From Candidatus Parachristensenella avicola (GTDB lineage: Bacteria; Bacillota; Clostridia; Christensenellales; UMGS416), in NCBI GenBank assembly GCA_904420205.1, contig CAJFUN010000043.1:1-64000 (forward strand): 64,000 nucleotides of DNA, read 5' to 3'. The translations under genes were made by a program, and so were the position numbers. Below, piece after piece: positions 50,636 through 59,318 of this stretch. The notes below the pieces were generated by a model that had not been told where the DNA came from, made no database searches, and saw only the letters and a program-made list of their open reading frames with translations. How positions within the stretch are numbered: position 1 is the stretch's first letter; each line of letters starts with the position of its first letter.

Positions 50636-52669
50636 TTAAGTTCGGTCCATCCAGCTATGGCCGGGCACACGGGGAATATCCACCGTGCTAACCTGGCGCT
50701 GCTTGACAAGGCCCAACCGATAAGCGGCGATAAGCTTGTGCAGCTGCTCAATTTGGCGGGCCAATTCCCGGCCGGTATCGGTATCCCGAATCATAAGCCG
50801 GGTCTCTACCGGCTCTACCAGCGTCAGCAGCGAATGGATATCCCGCTCGTCGGCGATGGCCTGAGCGGTATTTTCAAAGGGCTCATGGCTGGCCAGGAAA
50901 AGTCCATGGGAATTATAGATGAGCGTATAGCCGGCAATGCCGGTCTGGGCCTGATAGGCCTTGGAAAGGCCGCCATCGATGACGAGCAGCCGGCCGCCGG
51001 CCTTGACAGGGCTTTCCCCTTTTTTAATACGCACCGGCACATGTCCGTTGACAATATGACCTTTGTCTGGATTCAGCCCAAAGGAAGCCAACAGCTGCCG
51101 GCAGATCTCGATCTGATCGTTGAAGGCGTAGTAAGGATCCTTTTTTTCTTCGTGCGTACGTTCGTCCAGAATGAAATAGCGCTCGAATGTGGTCATGCGG
51201 GACTTACCATATAGCGGAGATTTGGGCCCGCACCACAGGTACCAGAGGAAATCCTCGCCAGCTTGGCGCTGGGCGCTGCCGGGCGGGGCGAAAAAACCCT
51301 GACGGGCCAACGCTTCGCAGGCATCCAGATAGGCGCGGCCGGATAGCGCCTGGCCGGTGACGGAAACCACGGCCGGACGGCCTTCCTGATCCAGCGGAAT
51401 GCAGCCATGGAAAAGCAGGTTGCCGTTGTAGGTAAGATACATGGAACCATGATCGTATAAAAAGCGCACATGGGCCTGCAACTTTTCACTATGCAGAAAG
51501 GCCTGGGTGAGCCGGGCCATGACCTCCGATTCCTCAGGCGAAAGCGTATAGGGATCGGCAGGATCCAAAGTCGGAAAGCGCGTGTCGGTCATGGGATACC
51601 ACTGGCCGTTGAGCAGCAGCCGTCCGGACTCTAGGTCGATCTTATCCAGCAGCCGCCGGTCCTCCATAAAAAAGGCTGGATTGCGGGCCACGGCCTGCCC
51701 CTCCAGTTTAAAGAGGATTACGGCGATGGCTTTATGCATCCGGGCGATGGCAGATTCATCCTCGGGATGATAGGGGCGGCTGCCCAGAGAGCGGGGCAGA
51801 AAGACCTCGCAGGGATCGTCGGCGTAGGCTGCGGCGGCGAAGGTAGACAGCGGGCGCAGTGAGATTCCATAGCCCTCTTCAATGGTGTCGAAGTTGTTAT
51901 ACTTGATGGAATTGACAATTACATTGGCAATGCATACGCCGCTGCCAGCTGCTGCGCCCATCCAGAGAATATCATGATTCCCCCACTGAATATCCAGCCG
52001 GGGATGGCGCATCAGCGCATCCATGATGATGTCAGCCCCAGGCCCCCGGTCATAGATATCCCCCAAAATATGCAGATGCTCGATGGCCAGGCGCTGGATA
52101 AGCCGGGAGATAGCGATGATAAAGGCGTCTGCCCGATGGGTATCCAGGATAGCCTGGAAGATCGCGTTATAATAGTCCTGCTGGTTTTCGTTGTAAGTAT
52201 TCAGATTTAAAAGCTCATCAATGACGTGCTCAAAATCTTTAGGCAGCTCTTGACGAACCCGGTCCCGGCTGTATTTAGACGTAACGGAACGGCATACTTC
52301 CACCAGTCGGTAAAGGGTAAGACGATACCATTCTTCCAAATGCGGCTCGCTGGCCTTGACCAGCTCCAGCTTTTCTTCCGGATAGTAGATCAGGGTGGCC
52401 AGCACGCTGCGCTCCTTGTGGGATAGCGTGTTGCGGAAAAGGTCGTTGATCTTGACCTTAATAACGCCGGATGCGTTGCGTAGGATATGCATAAAGGATG
52501 CGTATTCCCCATGCAGATCGCTCATGAAGTGTTCCGTTCCCTTGGGCAGGCAGCAGATGGCCGATAGGTTAATGATCTGACTGGAAGCCGATTGAATGGA
52601 AGGATACTGGGTGGATAAAAGGGCTAGGTAGTCCAGCGAGTCCGCCAGCATAGCGGAAGTATATTCCAT
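50636..52669 (-). CDS. fbp: fructose-1,6-bisphosphatase class III
   Basis: 677 residues, like the Bacillus enzyme (about 670). Calcineurin-type metal site motifs: FMSDLHGEY near residue 50, HILGDIYDRGPG, QWGNHDILWMG, and later NGHVPVRIKKGESP. It converts fructose-1,6-bisphosphate to fructose-6-phosphate in gluconeogenesis. ATG 52669 has AAGGAGG at 9 bases and starts at the conserved N-terminus; an upstream frame to 52870 is rejected. Confidence 0.96.
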   Translation of the reverse strand: MEYTSAMLADSLDYLALLSTQYPSIQSASSQIINLSAICCLPKGTEHFMSDLHGEYASFMHILRNASGVIKVKINDLFRNTLSHKERSVLATLIYYPEEKLELVKASEPHLEEWYRLTLYRLVEVCRSVTSKYSRDRVRQELPKDFEHVIDELLNLNTYNENQQDYYNAIFQAILDTHRADAFIIAISRLIQRLAIEHLHILGDIYDRGPGADIIMDALMRHPRLDIQWGNHDILWMGAAAGSGVCIANVIVNSIKYNNFDTIEEGYGISLRPLSTFAAAAYADDPCEVFLPRSLGSRPYHPEDESAIARMHKAIAVILFKLEGQAVARNPAFFMEDRRLLDKIDLESGRLLLNGQWYPMTDTRFPTLDPADPYTLSPEESEVMARLTQAFLHSEKLQAHVRFLYDHGSMYLTYNGNLLFHGCIPLDQEGRPAVVSVTGQALSGRAYLDACEALARQGFFAPPGSAQRQAGEDFLWYLWCGPKSPLYGKSRMTTFERYFILDERTHEEKKDPYYAFNDQIEICRQLLASFGLNPDKGHIVNGHVPVRIKKGESPVKAGGRLLVIDGGLSKAYQAQTGIAGYTLIYNSHGLFLASHEPFENTAQAIADERDIHSLLTLVEPVETRLMIRDTDTGRELARQIEQLHKLIAAYRLGLVKQRQVSTVDIPRVPGHSWMDRT

Positions 52670-52726
52670 AGGATCGATCCTCCTTTTTCGACGAAAATCC
52701 TGGCCAAACAGATATGATTGTTTTTT

Positions 52727-52735
52727 ATTATACCA
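52727..52735 (-). promoter_or_regulatory. fbp promoter, extended -10
   Basis: Minus-strand TGGTATAAT (52735-52727), 58 bases before the start; -35 weak. Confidence 0.6.
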
Positions 52736-52787
52736 TAATCGGCATAGGAAGAACAGGATGCGCCAAAGGACGACAAAGGGGCCGCGC

Positions 52788-52816
52788 TTGACGGCCGGCG
52801 CAAACGCTGATATAAT
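52788..52816 (+). promoter_or_regulatory. promoter of small protein gene
   Basis: TTGACG (52788-52793), 17-base spacer, TATAAT (52811-52816). Confidence 0.78.
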
Positions 52817-52872
52817 CAAAAGGAAATTTACAGGAAAATACAGGCGTTTTTTGCTGGAAAGGGTGACCAAGC

Positions 52873-53097
52873 ATGAAGAAAATCATCAAAGGCAAGACCT
52901 ATAATACCGACACGGCCGTTTGCCTGGGCAAACGCACGCAGGGCGCCTTTGGCGATCCGGCTGGCTATGAGGAGTCCCTGTATCAGACGAAAAAGGGCCT
53001 CTATTTCATTCGGGGCCTGGGCGGCGAGACCAGCCCTTATCCTCAGGAGACTCTCCGCCCCATTACTGAGCAGGAGGCAAAGGATTTCCAGGCGTAA
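52873..53097 (+). CDS. small conserved hypothetical protein
   Basis: 74 residues, soluble. KIIKGKTYNTDTAVCLGK at the start and ESLYQTKKGLYFIRGLGGETSPY in the middle resemble a small protein widespread in gut Clostridia, with a repeated strand-turn pattern and no enzymatic motif. It has a near-perfect promoter and its own terminator, so it is very likely expressed. Function unknown. Divergent from fbp. Confidence 0.75.
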   Translation: MKKIIKGKTYNTDTAVCLGKRTQGAFGDPAGYEESLYQTKKGLYFIRGLGGETSPYPQETLRPITEQEAKDFQA

Positions 53098-53136
53098 TTC
53101 CCCGGCCGCCGGCCATCCGCCTATATAGGACCGATA

Positions 53137-53159
53137 CCCGCCGGAAGGCGGGCTTTTTT
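53137..53159 (+). terminator. terminator after the small protein gene
   Basis: 6-bp GC stem 53137-53142 / 53147-53152 with loop GGAA and T6. It ends 12 bases before the next start codon. Confidence 0.8.
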
Positions 53160-53171
53160 GAGAGACTTTTT

Positions 53172-53963
53172 ATGCTTATTGATTTTCATGTTCATTTGTT
53201 CCCCGACGCACTGGCCGGGCGGACGCTGGAGCATCTGGCTTCCATCGCCAAGATGCCCTATTACACCCAGGGCACGGTGGACGACACTCTGCGGCGCATG
53301 GATGAAGCCGGCGTGGATATCAGCGTGGTGCAGCATATCGCCACTCGACCTACGCAGCAGAAAAAGATTAACGATTTCGCGGCTTCGATCCAATCCGACC
53401 GGATCGTTTGCTTTGGCACGGTGCATCCAAGCGCGCCGGATATGGTGGAAGAGCTGTATCGAATTCGCGAACTTGGGCTTCATGGCGTCAAGCTGCATCC
53501 GGATTATCAGGATTTTTTCGTAGACGATCCGCATCTGGCTCCGTTGTATGAAACGGCGCAGAAGCTGAAGCTGCCCGTATTGATGCATACGGGGTTTGAC
53601 CCGGTATCTCCACAGGCCATCCATGGTCCGGCCCAGGCAGTGGCCCAAGTTGCCCATAGCTATCCGGAGCTGACCTTGATTGCGGCGCATATGGGCGGAC
53701 TGAGCGACTATGACCGGGCAGAGCGATATCTGGTGGGCTCGGGCGTATATCTTGATCTATCTATGTCCAGCGTTTATTGCCCACAGGAGCAGTTTGCCCG
53801 AATGGTGCAGCGCCATGGGGCGGAAAGGCTCCTATTTGCCACGGATTGCCCTTGGAGCCGCGCAGAGGATGAGCTTAAGTTGCTGGACACCGTGCCGCTG
53901 ACTGAGCAGGAGAAGGATATGGTTTGCTTTGGCAATGCGCTGCGTATCCTGGGAATGGAATAA
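53172..53963 (+). CDS. amidohydrolase-family metal-dependent hydrolase
   Basis: 263 residues, TIM-barrel amidohydrolase-2 type (COG2159-like). Metal-site motifs: DFHVHLFP at the start, GVKLHPDYQDF, VLMHTGFDP, AAHMGG, and LLFATDCPW with the catalytic Asp. Members include decarboxylases and hydrolases of ring compounds; the substrate is unknown. The start lies 12 bases after the upstream terminator, with only GAGAG as ribosome site, so expression depends on read-through or an unrecognised promoter. Followed at 3 bases by the glycosylase gene. Confidence 0.85.
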   Translation: MLIDFHVHLFPDALAGRTLEHLASIAKMPYYTQGTVDDTLRRMDEAGVDISVVQHIATRPTQQKKINDFAASIQSDRIVCFGTVHPSAPDMVEELYRIRELGLHGVKLHPDYQDFFVDDPHLAPLYETAQKLKLPVLMHTGFDPVSPQAIHGPAQAVAQVAHSYPELTLIAAHMGGLSDYDRAERYLVGSGVYLDLSMSSVYCPQEQFARMVQRHGAERLLFATDCPWSRAEDELKLLDTVPLTEQEKDMVCFGNALRILGME

Positions 53964-53966
53964 CCG

Positions 53967-54788
53967 ATGCAGATTGCCGATACGATACAGGGCGTGGAGG
54001 TATGCGGTTTGGCCCATTTCAGCCTGGCGGAGACGCTGGACTGCGGCCAGGCCTTCCGATTCAGCTTTCAGGATGGGCGATGGCAGGGGATCGCTCAGGG
54101 CAGGCAGGCGCGCCTGATTCAAAAGGAGGACGGCTTTGTCCTGGAGGGCTGCAGCCTGGCGGAGTTTGAACGCCAATGGAGGCGCTACTTCGACCTTGAT
54201 CGGGACTATGAAGCCATCCGCCAGAGCTTTCTGGCAGATCCGGCGCTGGCGGTTTGCGCGCGATACGCGCCAGGGATCCGAATTCTCCGGCAGGATGCCT
54301 GGGAAACGCTGGTCAGCTTCATCGTTTCTCAGAACAATCATGTTCCCAGGATTAAGGGCATTATTGAACGGATATGCACGCTTTTTGGCGAGCCTGTGGT
54401 CGGAGGATATGCGTTCCCCACGGCACAAAAGCTGGCTAATCTGGATGAGCCTGCGCTGGAACCGTTGCGGGCCGGGTGGCGCAGCGGCTATATCCTGGAT
54501 GCCGCGCGGCGGGTGGCCGATGGACGGCTGCCGCTGGACCAGATCGCGTGCTTGCCCCTTAAAGAAGCACGGGAGGCCCTTATGACGGTTCGCGGTGTCG
54601 GGCCTAAGGTCGCTGAGTGCGTCCTGCTTTACGGGATGGGCCGGATGGAGGCCTTTCCCCTAGACGTGTGGATGAAGCGGGCTATGGCCTTGCTTTTCCC
54701 CGGCCGGACACCGGAGGATTTTGGCCCCTATGCCGGTATCGCTCAGCAATATATTTTTCATTATAGCCGTATGCAGAAAATTGGTTAG
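53967..54788 (+). CDS. 8-oxoguanine DNA glycosylase/AP lyase, Ogg1 type
   Basis: 273 residues. N-terminal Ogg domain (LDCGQAFRF), then the HhH-GPD domain: IVSQNNHVPRIKGIIERI and VRGVGPKVAECVLLYGMGR with catalytic Lys214 and Asp233 (FPLDVWMKR). The enzyme removes oxidised guanine and can nick the strand. Coupled to the amidohydrolase gene by a 3-base gap and without a clear ribosome site of its own. Confidence 0.92.
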   Translation: MQIADTIQGVEVCGLAHFSLAETLDCGQAFRFSFQDGRWQGIAQGRQARLIQKEDGFVLEGCSLAEFERQWRRYFDLDRDYEAIRQSFLADPALAVCARYAPGIRILRQDAWETLVSFIVSQNNHVPRIKGIIERICTLFGEPVVGGYAFPTAQKLANLDEPALEPLRAGWRSGYILDAARRVADGRLPLDQIACLPLKEAREALMTVRGVGPKVAECVLLYGMGRMEAFPLDVWMKRAMALLFPGRTPEDFGPYAGIAQQYIFHYSRMQKIG

Positions 54789-54817
54789 CCTTCCGTCCAT
54801 GGAAATGAAAAAAATAC

Positions 54818-54846
54818 TTGACAGTATGCATCCTATAGGGTATAAT
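54818..54846 (+). promoter_or_regulatory. tRNA-Arg promoter
   Basis: Perfect consensus: TTGACA (54818-54823), 17-base spacer, TATAAT (54841-54846). Confidence 0.92.
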
Positions 54847-54883
54847 GGCTTTCGTTACCAAGGAATGCAAGTGCATACGCAAT

Positions 54884-54960
54884 GCGCCTTTAGCTCAGCT
54901 GGATAGAGCGTTTGGCTACGGACCAAAAGGCCGGGGGTTCGAATCCCTCAAGGCGCGCCA
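54884..54960 (+). tRNA. tRNA-Arg (anticodon ACG)
   Basis: 77 bases with encoded CCA. Acceptor stem GCGCCTT/AAGGCGC, D-arm AGCTCAGCTGGAT, anticodon loop CTACGGA with ACG at 54918-54920, T-arm GGTTCGAATCC. Confidence 0.97.
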
Positions 54961-54963
54961 CGT

Positions 54964-54999
54964 CGGAGCAAAGTTTGCTTTGCTCCGGCTTGTTTTTTT
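54964..54999 (+). terminator. tRNA-Arg terminator with CGGAGCAAAG stem
   Basis: 10-bp stem 54964-54973 / 54978-54987 followed by T7; same stem core as the hairpin at 28823. Confidence 0.92.
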
Positions 55000-55192
55000 G
55001 TCTGCGACAGAAAATAAGCCATCCACCCGCTCCCTTGTTCCTCCTTTTCATAAAAGTCACGCTGGGCTCACCTGTTCGGTTGTAAACGCCCTCACGACGG
55101 CTCGCTGTCGCTACCGGCTTTTTGCGAGTTCGAGAGCGTTCAACTCCCGCCTCTGTAATGCCGAAAATATTTTTTACATGTGGCTTAGACAT

Positions 55193-55230
55193 GCCGAAGC
55201 AAGCGTTGTATCGCTTGCTTCGGCTTTTTT
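55193..55230 (+). terminator. second hairpin after tRNA-Arg
   Basis: Perfect 13-bp stem 55193-55205 / 55212-55224, 6-base loop, T6. Confidence 0.82.
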
Positions 55231-55425
55231 ACTGTCCCAAAGCGCCCACAGAGGCCCCTTCTTTTCAACGCTCAGCCCAGCAATTGCGGTGGTGCCTTGG
55301 GCTCACTGCCGCGCCGCTTTTTTTCATCACGAGAAAACGCCATTTTGATTTCTATTTGGGGATGCGGCGCTACGGCGCCCTGCTCCGTGAAGAGGCGCGT
55401 TCAAGACTGCAAAGAAGATATCGGG

Positions 55426-55458
55426 AAAAGCTCGTCTGTGCAGAAGACGAGCTTTTTT
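55426..55458 (+). terminator. third hairpin after tRNA-Arg
   Basis: 12-bp stem 55426-55437 / 55445-55456 followed by TT; contains AGCTCGTC, also found in the tRNA-Leu terminator stem. Confidence 0.78.
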
Positions 55459-55573
55459 CATAGGGATAAGAGCGTGGCGAGGATATTCTCCGGAGCAAAT
55501 GAAAAAAGAGCCGTCTTGCCGGAAATGTATAGGAAAAAGAGACGAATGGCCGGCAAAGCTTATCAGATTACCG

Positions 55574-55602
55574 TTGATGCTGACTGTCGAATTTTGTATA
55601 AT
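55574..55602 (+). promoter_or_regulatory. promoter of the IbrA/IbrB-like pair
   Basis: TTGATG (55574-55579), 17-base spacer, TATAAT (55597-55602); 34 bases before the start. Confidence 0.72.
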
Positions 55603-55635
55603 AGCCATAAGTTAATTTGAAATGGTAAAAAAAGG

Positions 55636-56967
55636 ATGGTAAGGGAATATTTAGAAGAATCAGTATACGACGCCTTGCAGGAACGCTTGAGGCTAATTTT
55701 TGAGGAGTTCGAGAATATCTATGTCTCCTTTTCCGGCGGTAAGGACAGTGGGTTGCTGCTGAACTTGGTGCTGGACTACCGGAACCAACATTATCCGGAC
55801 CGGACGCTGGGGGTTTTCCACCAAGATTTTGAGGCGCAGTATACGGTGACTACGGAATATGTCGAGCGCACATTTGAACGCATCAAGGATCAGGTGGAGC
55901 CCTACTGGGTATGCCTGCCCATGGCGACCCGGACGGCCCTGAGCAGCTATGAGATGCACTGGTATCCGTGGGATGAGACAAAGCAAGCGCTCTGGGTGAG
56001 GGAGATGCCGAAAAAGGATTATGTGATCAATCTTCAGCATAATCCCATTACAACCTATCGGTACCGAATGCATCAAGAGGATTTGGCCAAGCAGTTCGGC
56101 CGATGGTATCGCATGTCCCATAACGGAAAAAAGACGGTTTGCCTGCTGGGTATGCGGGCGGACGAATCGCTGCAGCGCTATAACGGCTTTGTGAACAAAA
56201 AGTTCGGCTACAAGGGAGAGTGCTGGATCTCCAAACAATTCAAGGATGTATGGTGCGCATCGCCGCTTTATGACTGGGGCACCAGCGATATATGGCATGC
56301 ATATTACCTTTTCGGGTACGACTATAACCGCCTCTATGACCTCTATTATATGGCCGGCCTTAAACCCTCCCAGATGCGGGTTGCCTCGCCATTTAACGAT
56401 TACTCGAAGGATTCGCTTAATCTATACCGGGTCATTGATCCGGAAATCTGGGCGAAACTGGTAGGCCGCGTGCGCGGGGCAAATTTTACGGCGATCTATG
56501 CCCATACCAAGGCCATGGGATACCGAAACATCACCTTGCCAGAGGGGCACACCTGGAAATCCTATACCCTATTTTTATTGGATACGCTGCCGGTGCGGCT
56601 GCATAATAGCTATGTGAAAAAATTCAGGACGTCCATTCGATTTTGGCATGAAACAGGGGGCGGACTGGATGAGGAAACCATCAGCGAGCTAGAAGCCCAT
56701 GGGTACGCAATACGGCGCAATGGAATTTCCAACTACACGCGGAATAAGAAATCCAGGATTGTATTTATTGGCCCAATCCCGGATGATACCGACGACATTA
56801 AATCGACCAAGGATATCCCGAGCTGGAAGCGGATGTGCTACTGCATCCTAAAAAATGACCACACCTGTCGATTCATGGGCTTTGGCCTGACAAGACAGCA
56901 GCAAAAGCACGTGGAGATGATCCGCAGGAAATACCAAGGGATCGAGGAGATCAATCATGGGGTATAA
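55636..56967 (+). CDS. IbrA-like PAPS-reductase-family protein (DUF3440)
   Basis: 443 residues. PP-loop SFSGGKDSG at 31-39, LLGMRADES near 175, and the long C-terminal part typical of DUF3440 (WKRMCYCILKNDHTCRFMGFGLTRQQQ). N-type ATP pyrophosphatases activate a substrate by adenylation; the true reaction of this group is unknown. In E. coli, IbrA and IbrB together activate a prophage gene. The stop overlaps the partner's start by 11 bases. The ribosome site is weak (AAAAAAGG). It lies just downstream of tRNA-Arg. Confidence 0.87.
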   Translation: MVREYLEESVYDALQERLRLIFEEFENIYVSFSGGKDSGLLLNLVLDYRNQHYPDRTLGVFHQDFEAQYTVTTEYVERTFERIKDQVEPYWVCLPMATRTALSSYEMHWYPWDETKQALWVREMPKKDYVINLQHNPITTYRYRMHQEDLAKQFGRWYRMSHNGKKTVCLLGMRADESLQRYNGFVNKKFGYKGECWISKQFKDVWCASPLYDWGTSDIWHAYYLFGYDYNRLYDLYYMAGLKPSQMRVASPFNDYSKDSLNLYRVIDPEIWAKLVGRVRGANFTAIYAHTKAMGYRNITLPEGHTWKSYTLFLLDTLPVRLHNSYVKKFRTSIRFWHETGGGLDEETISELEAHGYAIRRNGISNYTRNKKSRIVFIGPIPDDTDDIKSTKDIPSWKRMCYCILKNDHTCRFMGFGLTRQQQKHVEMIRRKYQGIEEINHGV

Positions 56968-57490
56968 AAGCCCGGTATACGGCGTTATTCCGGTTCCGAT
57001 TGAGAAAATCAAGCCCAATACCTATAACCCGAACGCAGTAGCTCCGCCTGAAATGCAGCTATTGTATGAGAGCATCAAAGCCGATGGGTATACGATGCCG
57101 GTGGTTTGCTACTATGCTAAGGATAAAGACCTTTATATCATTGTGGACGGCTTTCACCGCTATCGTGTCATGCTGGAGCATCCGGATATTTATGAGCGGG
57201 AACAGGGCATGCTGCCGGTATCGGTAATCGATAAACCGCTGGATCACTGTATGGCCAGCACGATCCGCCATAATCGCGCCCGGGGCAGCCATAATGTGGA
57301 CCTGATGAGCAACATCATCAAAGAGCTTCACGAGCTGGGGCGATCCGACGCATGGATTTCCAAACATCTGGGTATGGACAAGGATGAAATCCTCCGGCTT
57401 AAGCAGATCACCGGGCTGACGGCGCTCTTTAAGGATGTAAAGTTTGGCCGAGCCTGGCGCCCAGCGGAAGATGATGAGGATATGGAATGA
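56957..57490 (+). CDS. IbrB-like ParB-domain protein
   Basis: 177 residues. ParB/sulfiredoxin fold: N-terminal VPIEKIKPNTYNPN, the motif DGFHRYR at 64-70 (nucleotide binding), and the R-x-x-x-A-R-G-S-H segment near 110 followed by a helix-turn-helix-like stretch (AWISKHLGMDKDEILRLKQ). Together with the preceding PAPS-reductase-like protein this is the IbrA/IbrB arrangement seen in prophages and islands. Possible roles are transcription activation or DNA/nucleotide modification; not proven. Confidence 0.87.
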   Translation: MGYKSPVYGVIPVPIEKIKPNTYNPNAVAPPEMQLLYESIKADGYTMPVVCYYAKDKDLYIIVDGFHRYRVMLEHPDIYEREQGMLPVSVIDKPLDHCMASTIRHNRARGSHNVDLMSNIIKELHELGRSDAWISKHLGMDKDEILRLKQITGLTALFKDVKFGRAWRPAEDDEDME

Positions 57491-57644
57491 TAAAGCCTCT
57501 ATAAGGCGCGCCGCTATGAAGCCCGGCATGACCGCACGCTTCCCGACGCGTCTTTTTATGCCAAGAAATACATAAAGTAAAGGAATTTCCCTTAAATTCT
57601 GCGGCCAAACAGCGGCGGCCACCGTATCGTGCGGCTAAATACGC
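57491..57644. other. spacer after the IbrB-like gene
   Basis: No gene seen. Contains AAGGCGCGCC at 57503-57512, identical to the last ten bases before the CCA-A of tRNA-Arg (54950-54959). Confidence 0.5.
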
Positions 57645-57673
57645 TTGCATTTAGTTTGCTATCAAGGTATTAT
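57645..57673 (+). promoter_or_regulatory. promoter of the MATE gene
   Basis: TTGCAT (57645-57650), 17-base spacer, TATTAT (57668-57673). Confidence 0.62.
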
Positions 57674-57797
57674 GAACGTCATGGGGCTGCGTGCCGGAAA
57701 GCCTGTGCAGGCGGCGGGCTTTCCGCTGCGGCAAGCCCACTTTCTATCCCGGAGCAAGCAAACGCTGCGGGAGTTTTTGTGGAGGAGGACGTATTGG

Positions 57798-59183
57798 ATG
57801 GAAGATAAACAACGCTTTGCGCTCTTTGAGCAGGTCCCAGTGCCGCAGGCGGTGATGAAGCTGGCGATTCCGACGATTCTAAGCTCCTTGGTCATGGTCC
57901 TTTACAACCTGGCTGATACCTATTTTGTCGGCATGCTGAACGACCCGATCCAGAATGCGGCGGTTACCCTGGCTGCGCCGGTACTGCTTGCGTTTAACGC
58001 GATTAATAACCTTTTTGGCGTAGGCAGCTCCAGCATGATGAGCCGGGCCCTGGGCCGGAAAGATTTTGATACGGTCTATGCAAGTTCGGCTTTCGGATTC
58101 TATTGTTCCATTTTTTGCGGCATTTTGTTTTCCTTGCTCTGCCTTGCGTTCTGGCAGCCGCTTTTAAGGCTGCTGGGCGCTGCGCCCGACACCATGGAGG
58201 CTACAGCGGGATACATGGAATGGACGGTGCTCTTTGGTGCGACCCCTGCAATTCTAAATGTGGTCATGGCCTATTTGGTGCGTGCGGAGGGAGCATCCCT
58301 CCATGCCAGCCTTGGCACCATGAGCGGATGCCTGCTTAACATTGTGCTCGATCCGGTGTTTATCCTGCCCTGGGGTTTCAACATGGGGGCTGCCGGCGCG
58401 GGCTTGGCTACGTTTCTGTCTAACTGCGTGGCGTGCGGATATTTCTTTGTTCTGCTTTTCCTGAAAAGGCGCAATACCTTTGTATGTATTAATCCGAAGA
58501 AGTTCCGGTTCCGGAAGTCCATCGTGGCGGGCGTATTCGGCGTAGGCATACCGGCTTCAATACAAAACCTGTTGAACGTGACGGGCATGACGGTGCTCAA
58601 CAATTTTACCGCCGGATTTGGGGCCGACGCGGTGGCGGCTATGGGCATCACCCAAAAGATCAATATGGTGCCCATGCAAATTTCCATGGGACTTTCCCAA
58701 GGCATCATGCCCCTGATCAGCTATAATTACTCCAGCGGCAACGTGTCCCGGATGAAAAGCACCCTGCTGTTCACCGTAAAGATCGCCATGAGCTTTATGG
58801 TGATTGTAACAATTGGGTACTTTGCCGGCGCTTCCGGTTTAACCAGGCTGTTCATGCAGAATGAATCCATCGTTGCCTATGGCACCCGTTTCCTGCGAGG
58901 CTTTTGCCTGGGGCTGCCGTTTCTGTGTATGGACTTTATCGCTGTCGGTGTCTTCCAAGCCTCTGGACTTGGCAAAGAATCGCTCGTTTTCGCCATCCTC
59001 CGGAAAATCGTGCTGGAGATCCCAGCGCTGTTTATCCTCAATAAACTGTTTCCCCTTTACGGACTGGCCTACGCGCAGCTGTGTGCGGAGGTTATCCTGT
59101 CGATTGCAGCTGTGATCGTGCTGATGCGCCTTTTCAAGAAGCTGCAAAAAGATGCGCAAGCGCCGCTGACCAAAGCGGTATAG
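57798..59183 (+). CDS. MATE-family multidrug efflux protein
   Basis: 461 residues, twelve membrane helices in two halves. N-terminal MKLAIPTILSSLVMVLYNLADTYFVG and the mid-point FGVGIPASIQNLLNVTGMTVLNN are diagnostic. MATE proteins export drugs or metabolites using Na+ or H+. ATG 57798 is chosen for GGAGGAGG at 9 bases; the longer upstream frame covers the promoter. Its own promoter and terminator show it is monocistronic. Confidence 0.93.
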   Translation: MEDKQRFALFEQVPVPQAVMKLAIPTILSSLVMVLYNLADTYFVGMLNDPIQNAAVTLAAPVLLAFNAINNLFGVGSSSMMSRALGRKDFDTVYASSAFGFYCSIFCGILFSLLCLAFWQPLLRLLGAAPDTMEATAGYMEWTVLFGATPAILNVVMAYLVRAEGASLHASLGTMSGCLLNIVLDPVFILPWGFNMGAAGAGLATFLSNCVACGYFFVLLFLKRRNTFVCINPKKFRFRKSIVAGVFGVGIPASIQNLLNVTGMTVLNNFTAGFGADAVAAMGITQKINMVPMQISMGLSQGIMPLISYNYSSGNVSRMKSTLLFTVKIAMSFMVIVTIGYFAGASGLTRLFMQNESIVAYGTRFLRGFCLGLPFLCMDFIAVGVFQASGLGKESLVFAILRKIVLEIPALFILNKLFPLYGLAYAQLCAEVILSIAAVIVLMRLFKKLQKDAQAPLTKAV

Positions 59184-59202
59184 CCGCTACCTTTTCAATG
59201 GG

Positions 59203-59225
59203 GCCGCCGAAGGCGGCTCTTTTTT
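59203..59225 (+). terminator. terminator after MATE gene
   Basis: 6-bp GC stem 59203-59208 / 59212-59217, GAA loop, T6. Confidence 0.8.
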
Positions 59226-59256
59226 ATGCATACAGCAAGGTTATGACGCCTGAAAT

Positions 59257-59297
59257 CGAATATATGTTCTTGACAGGAACGAATGTTCTGGTATAAT
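59257..59297 (+). promoter_or_regulatory. promoter with two LexA-like boxes
   Basis: TTGACA (59270-59275), 16-base spacer, TATAAT (59292-59297) with a TGG extension. LexA-like box 1 CGAATATATGTTCT (59257-59270) ends at the -35; box 2 GGAACGAATGTTCT (59276-59289) fills the spacer and has a perfect GAAC-N4-GTTC core. Binding at either would block RNA polymerase, so the operon is predicted to be SOS-induced. Confidence 0.83.
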
Positions 59298-59318
59298 GTC
59301 CCTGAAGGAGCTGGTTCG

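Larger units (their letters stand above)
55000..55573. other. about 570 bases with no gene; two more terminator hairpins
   Basis: No protein is supported on either strand. Inverted repeats with T tracts at 55193-55230 and 55426-55458 are listed separately. No intact second tRNA is visible. Confidence 0.6.

Noticed and set aside
54890-55192. Minus-strand open frame across tRNA-Arg
   Set aside because: Same reason: antisense tRNA translation, no start signal.
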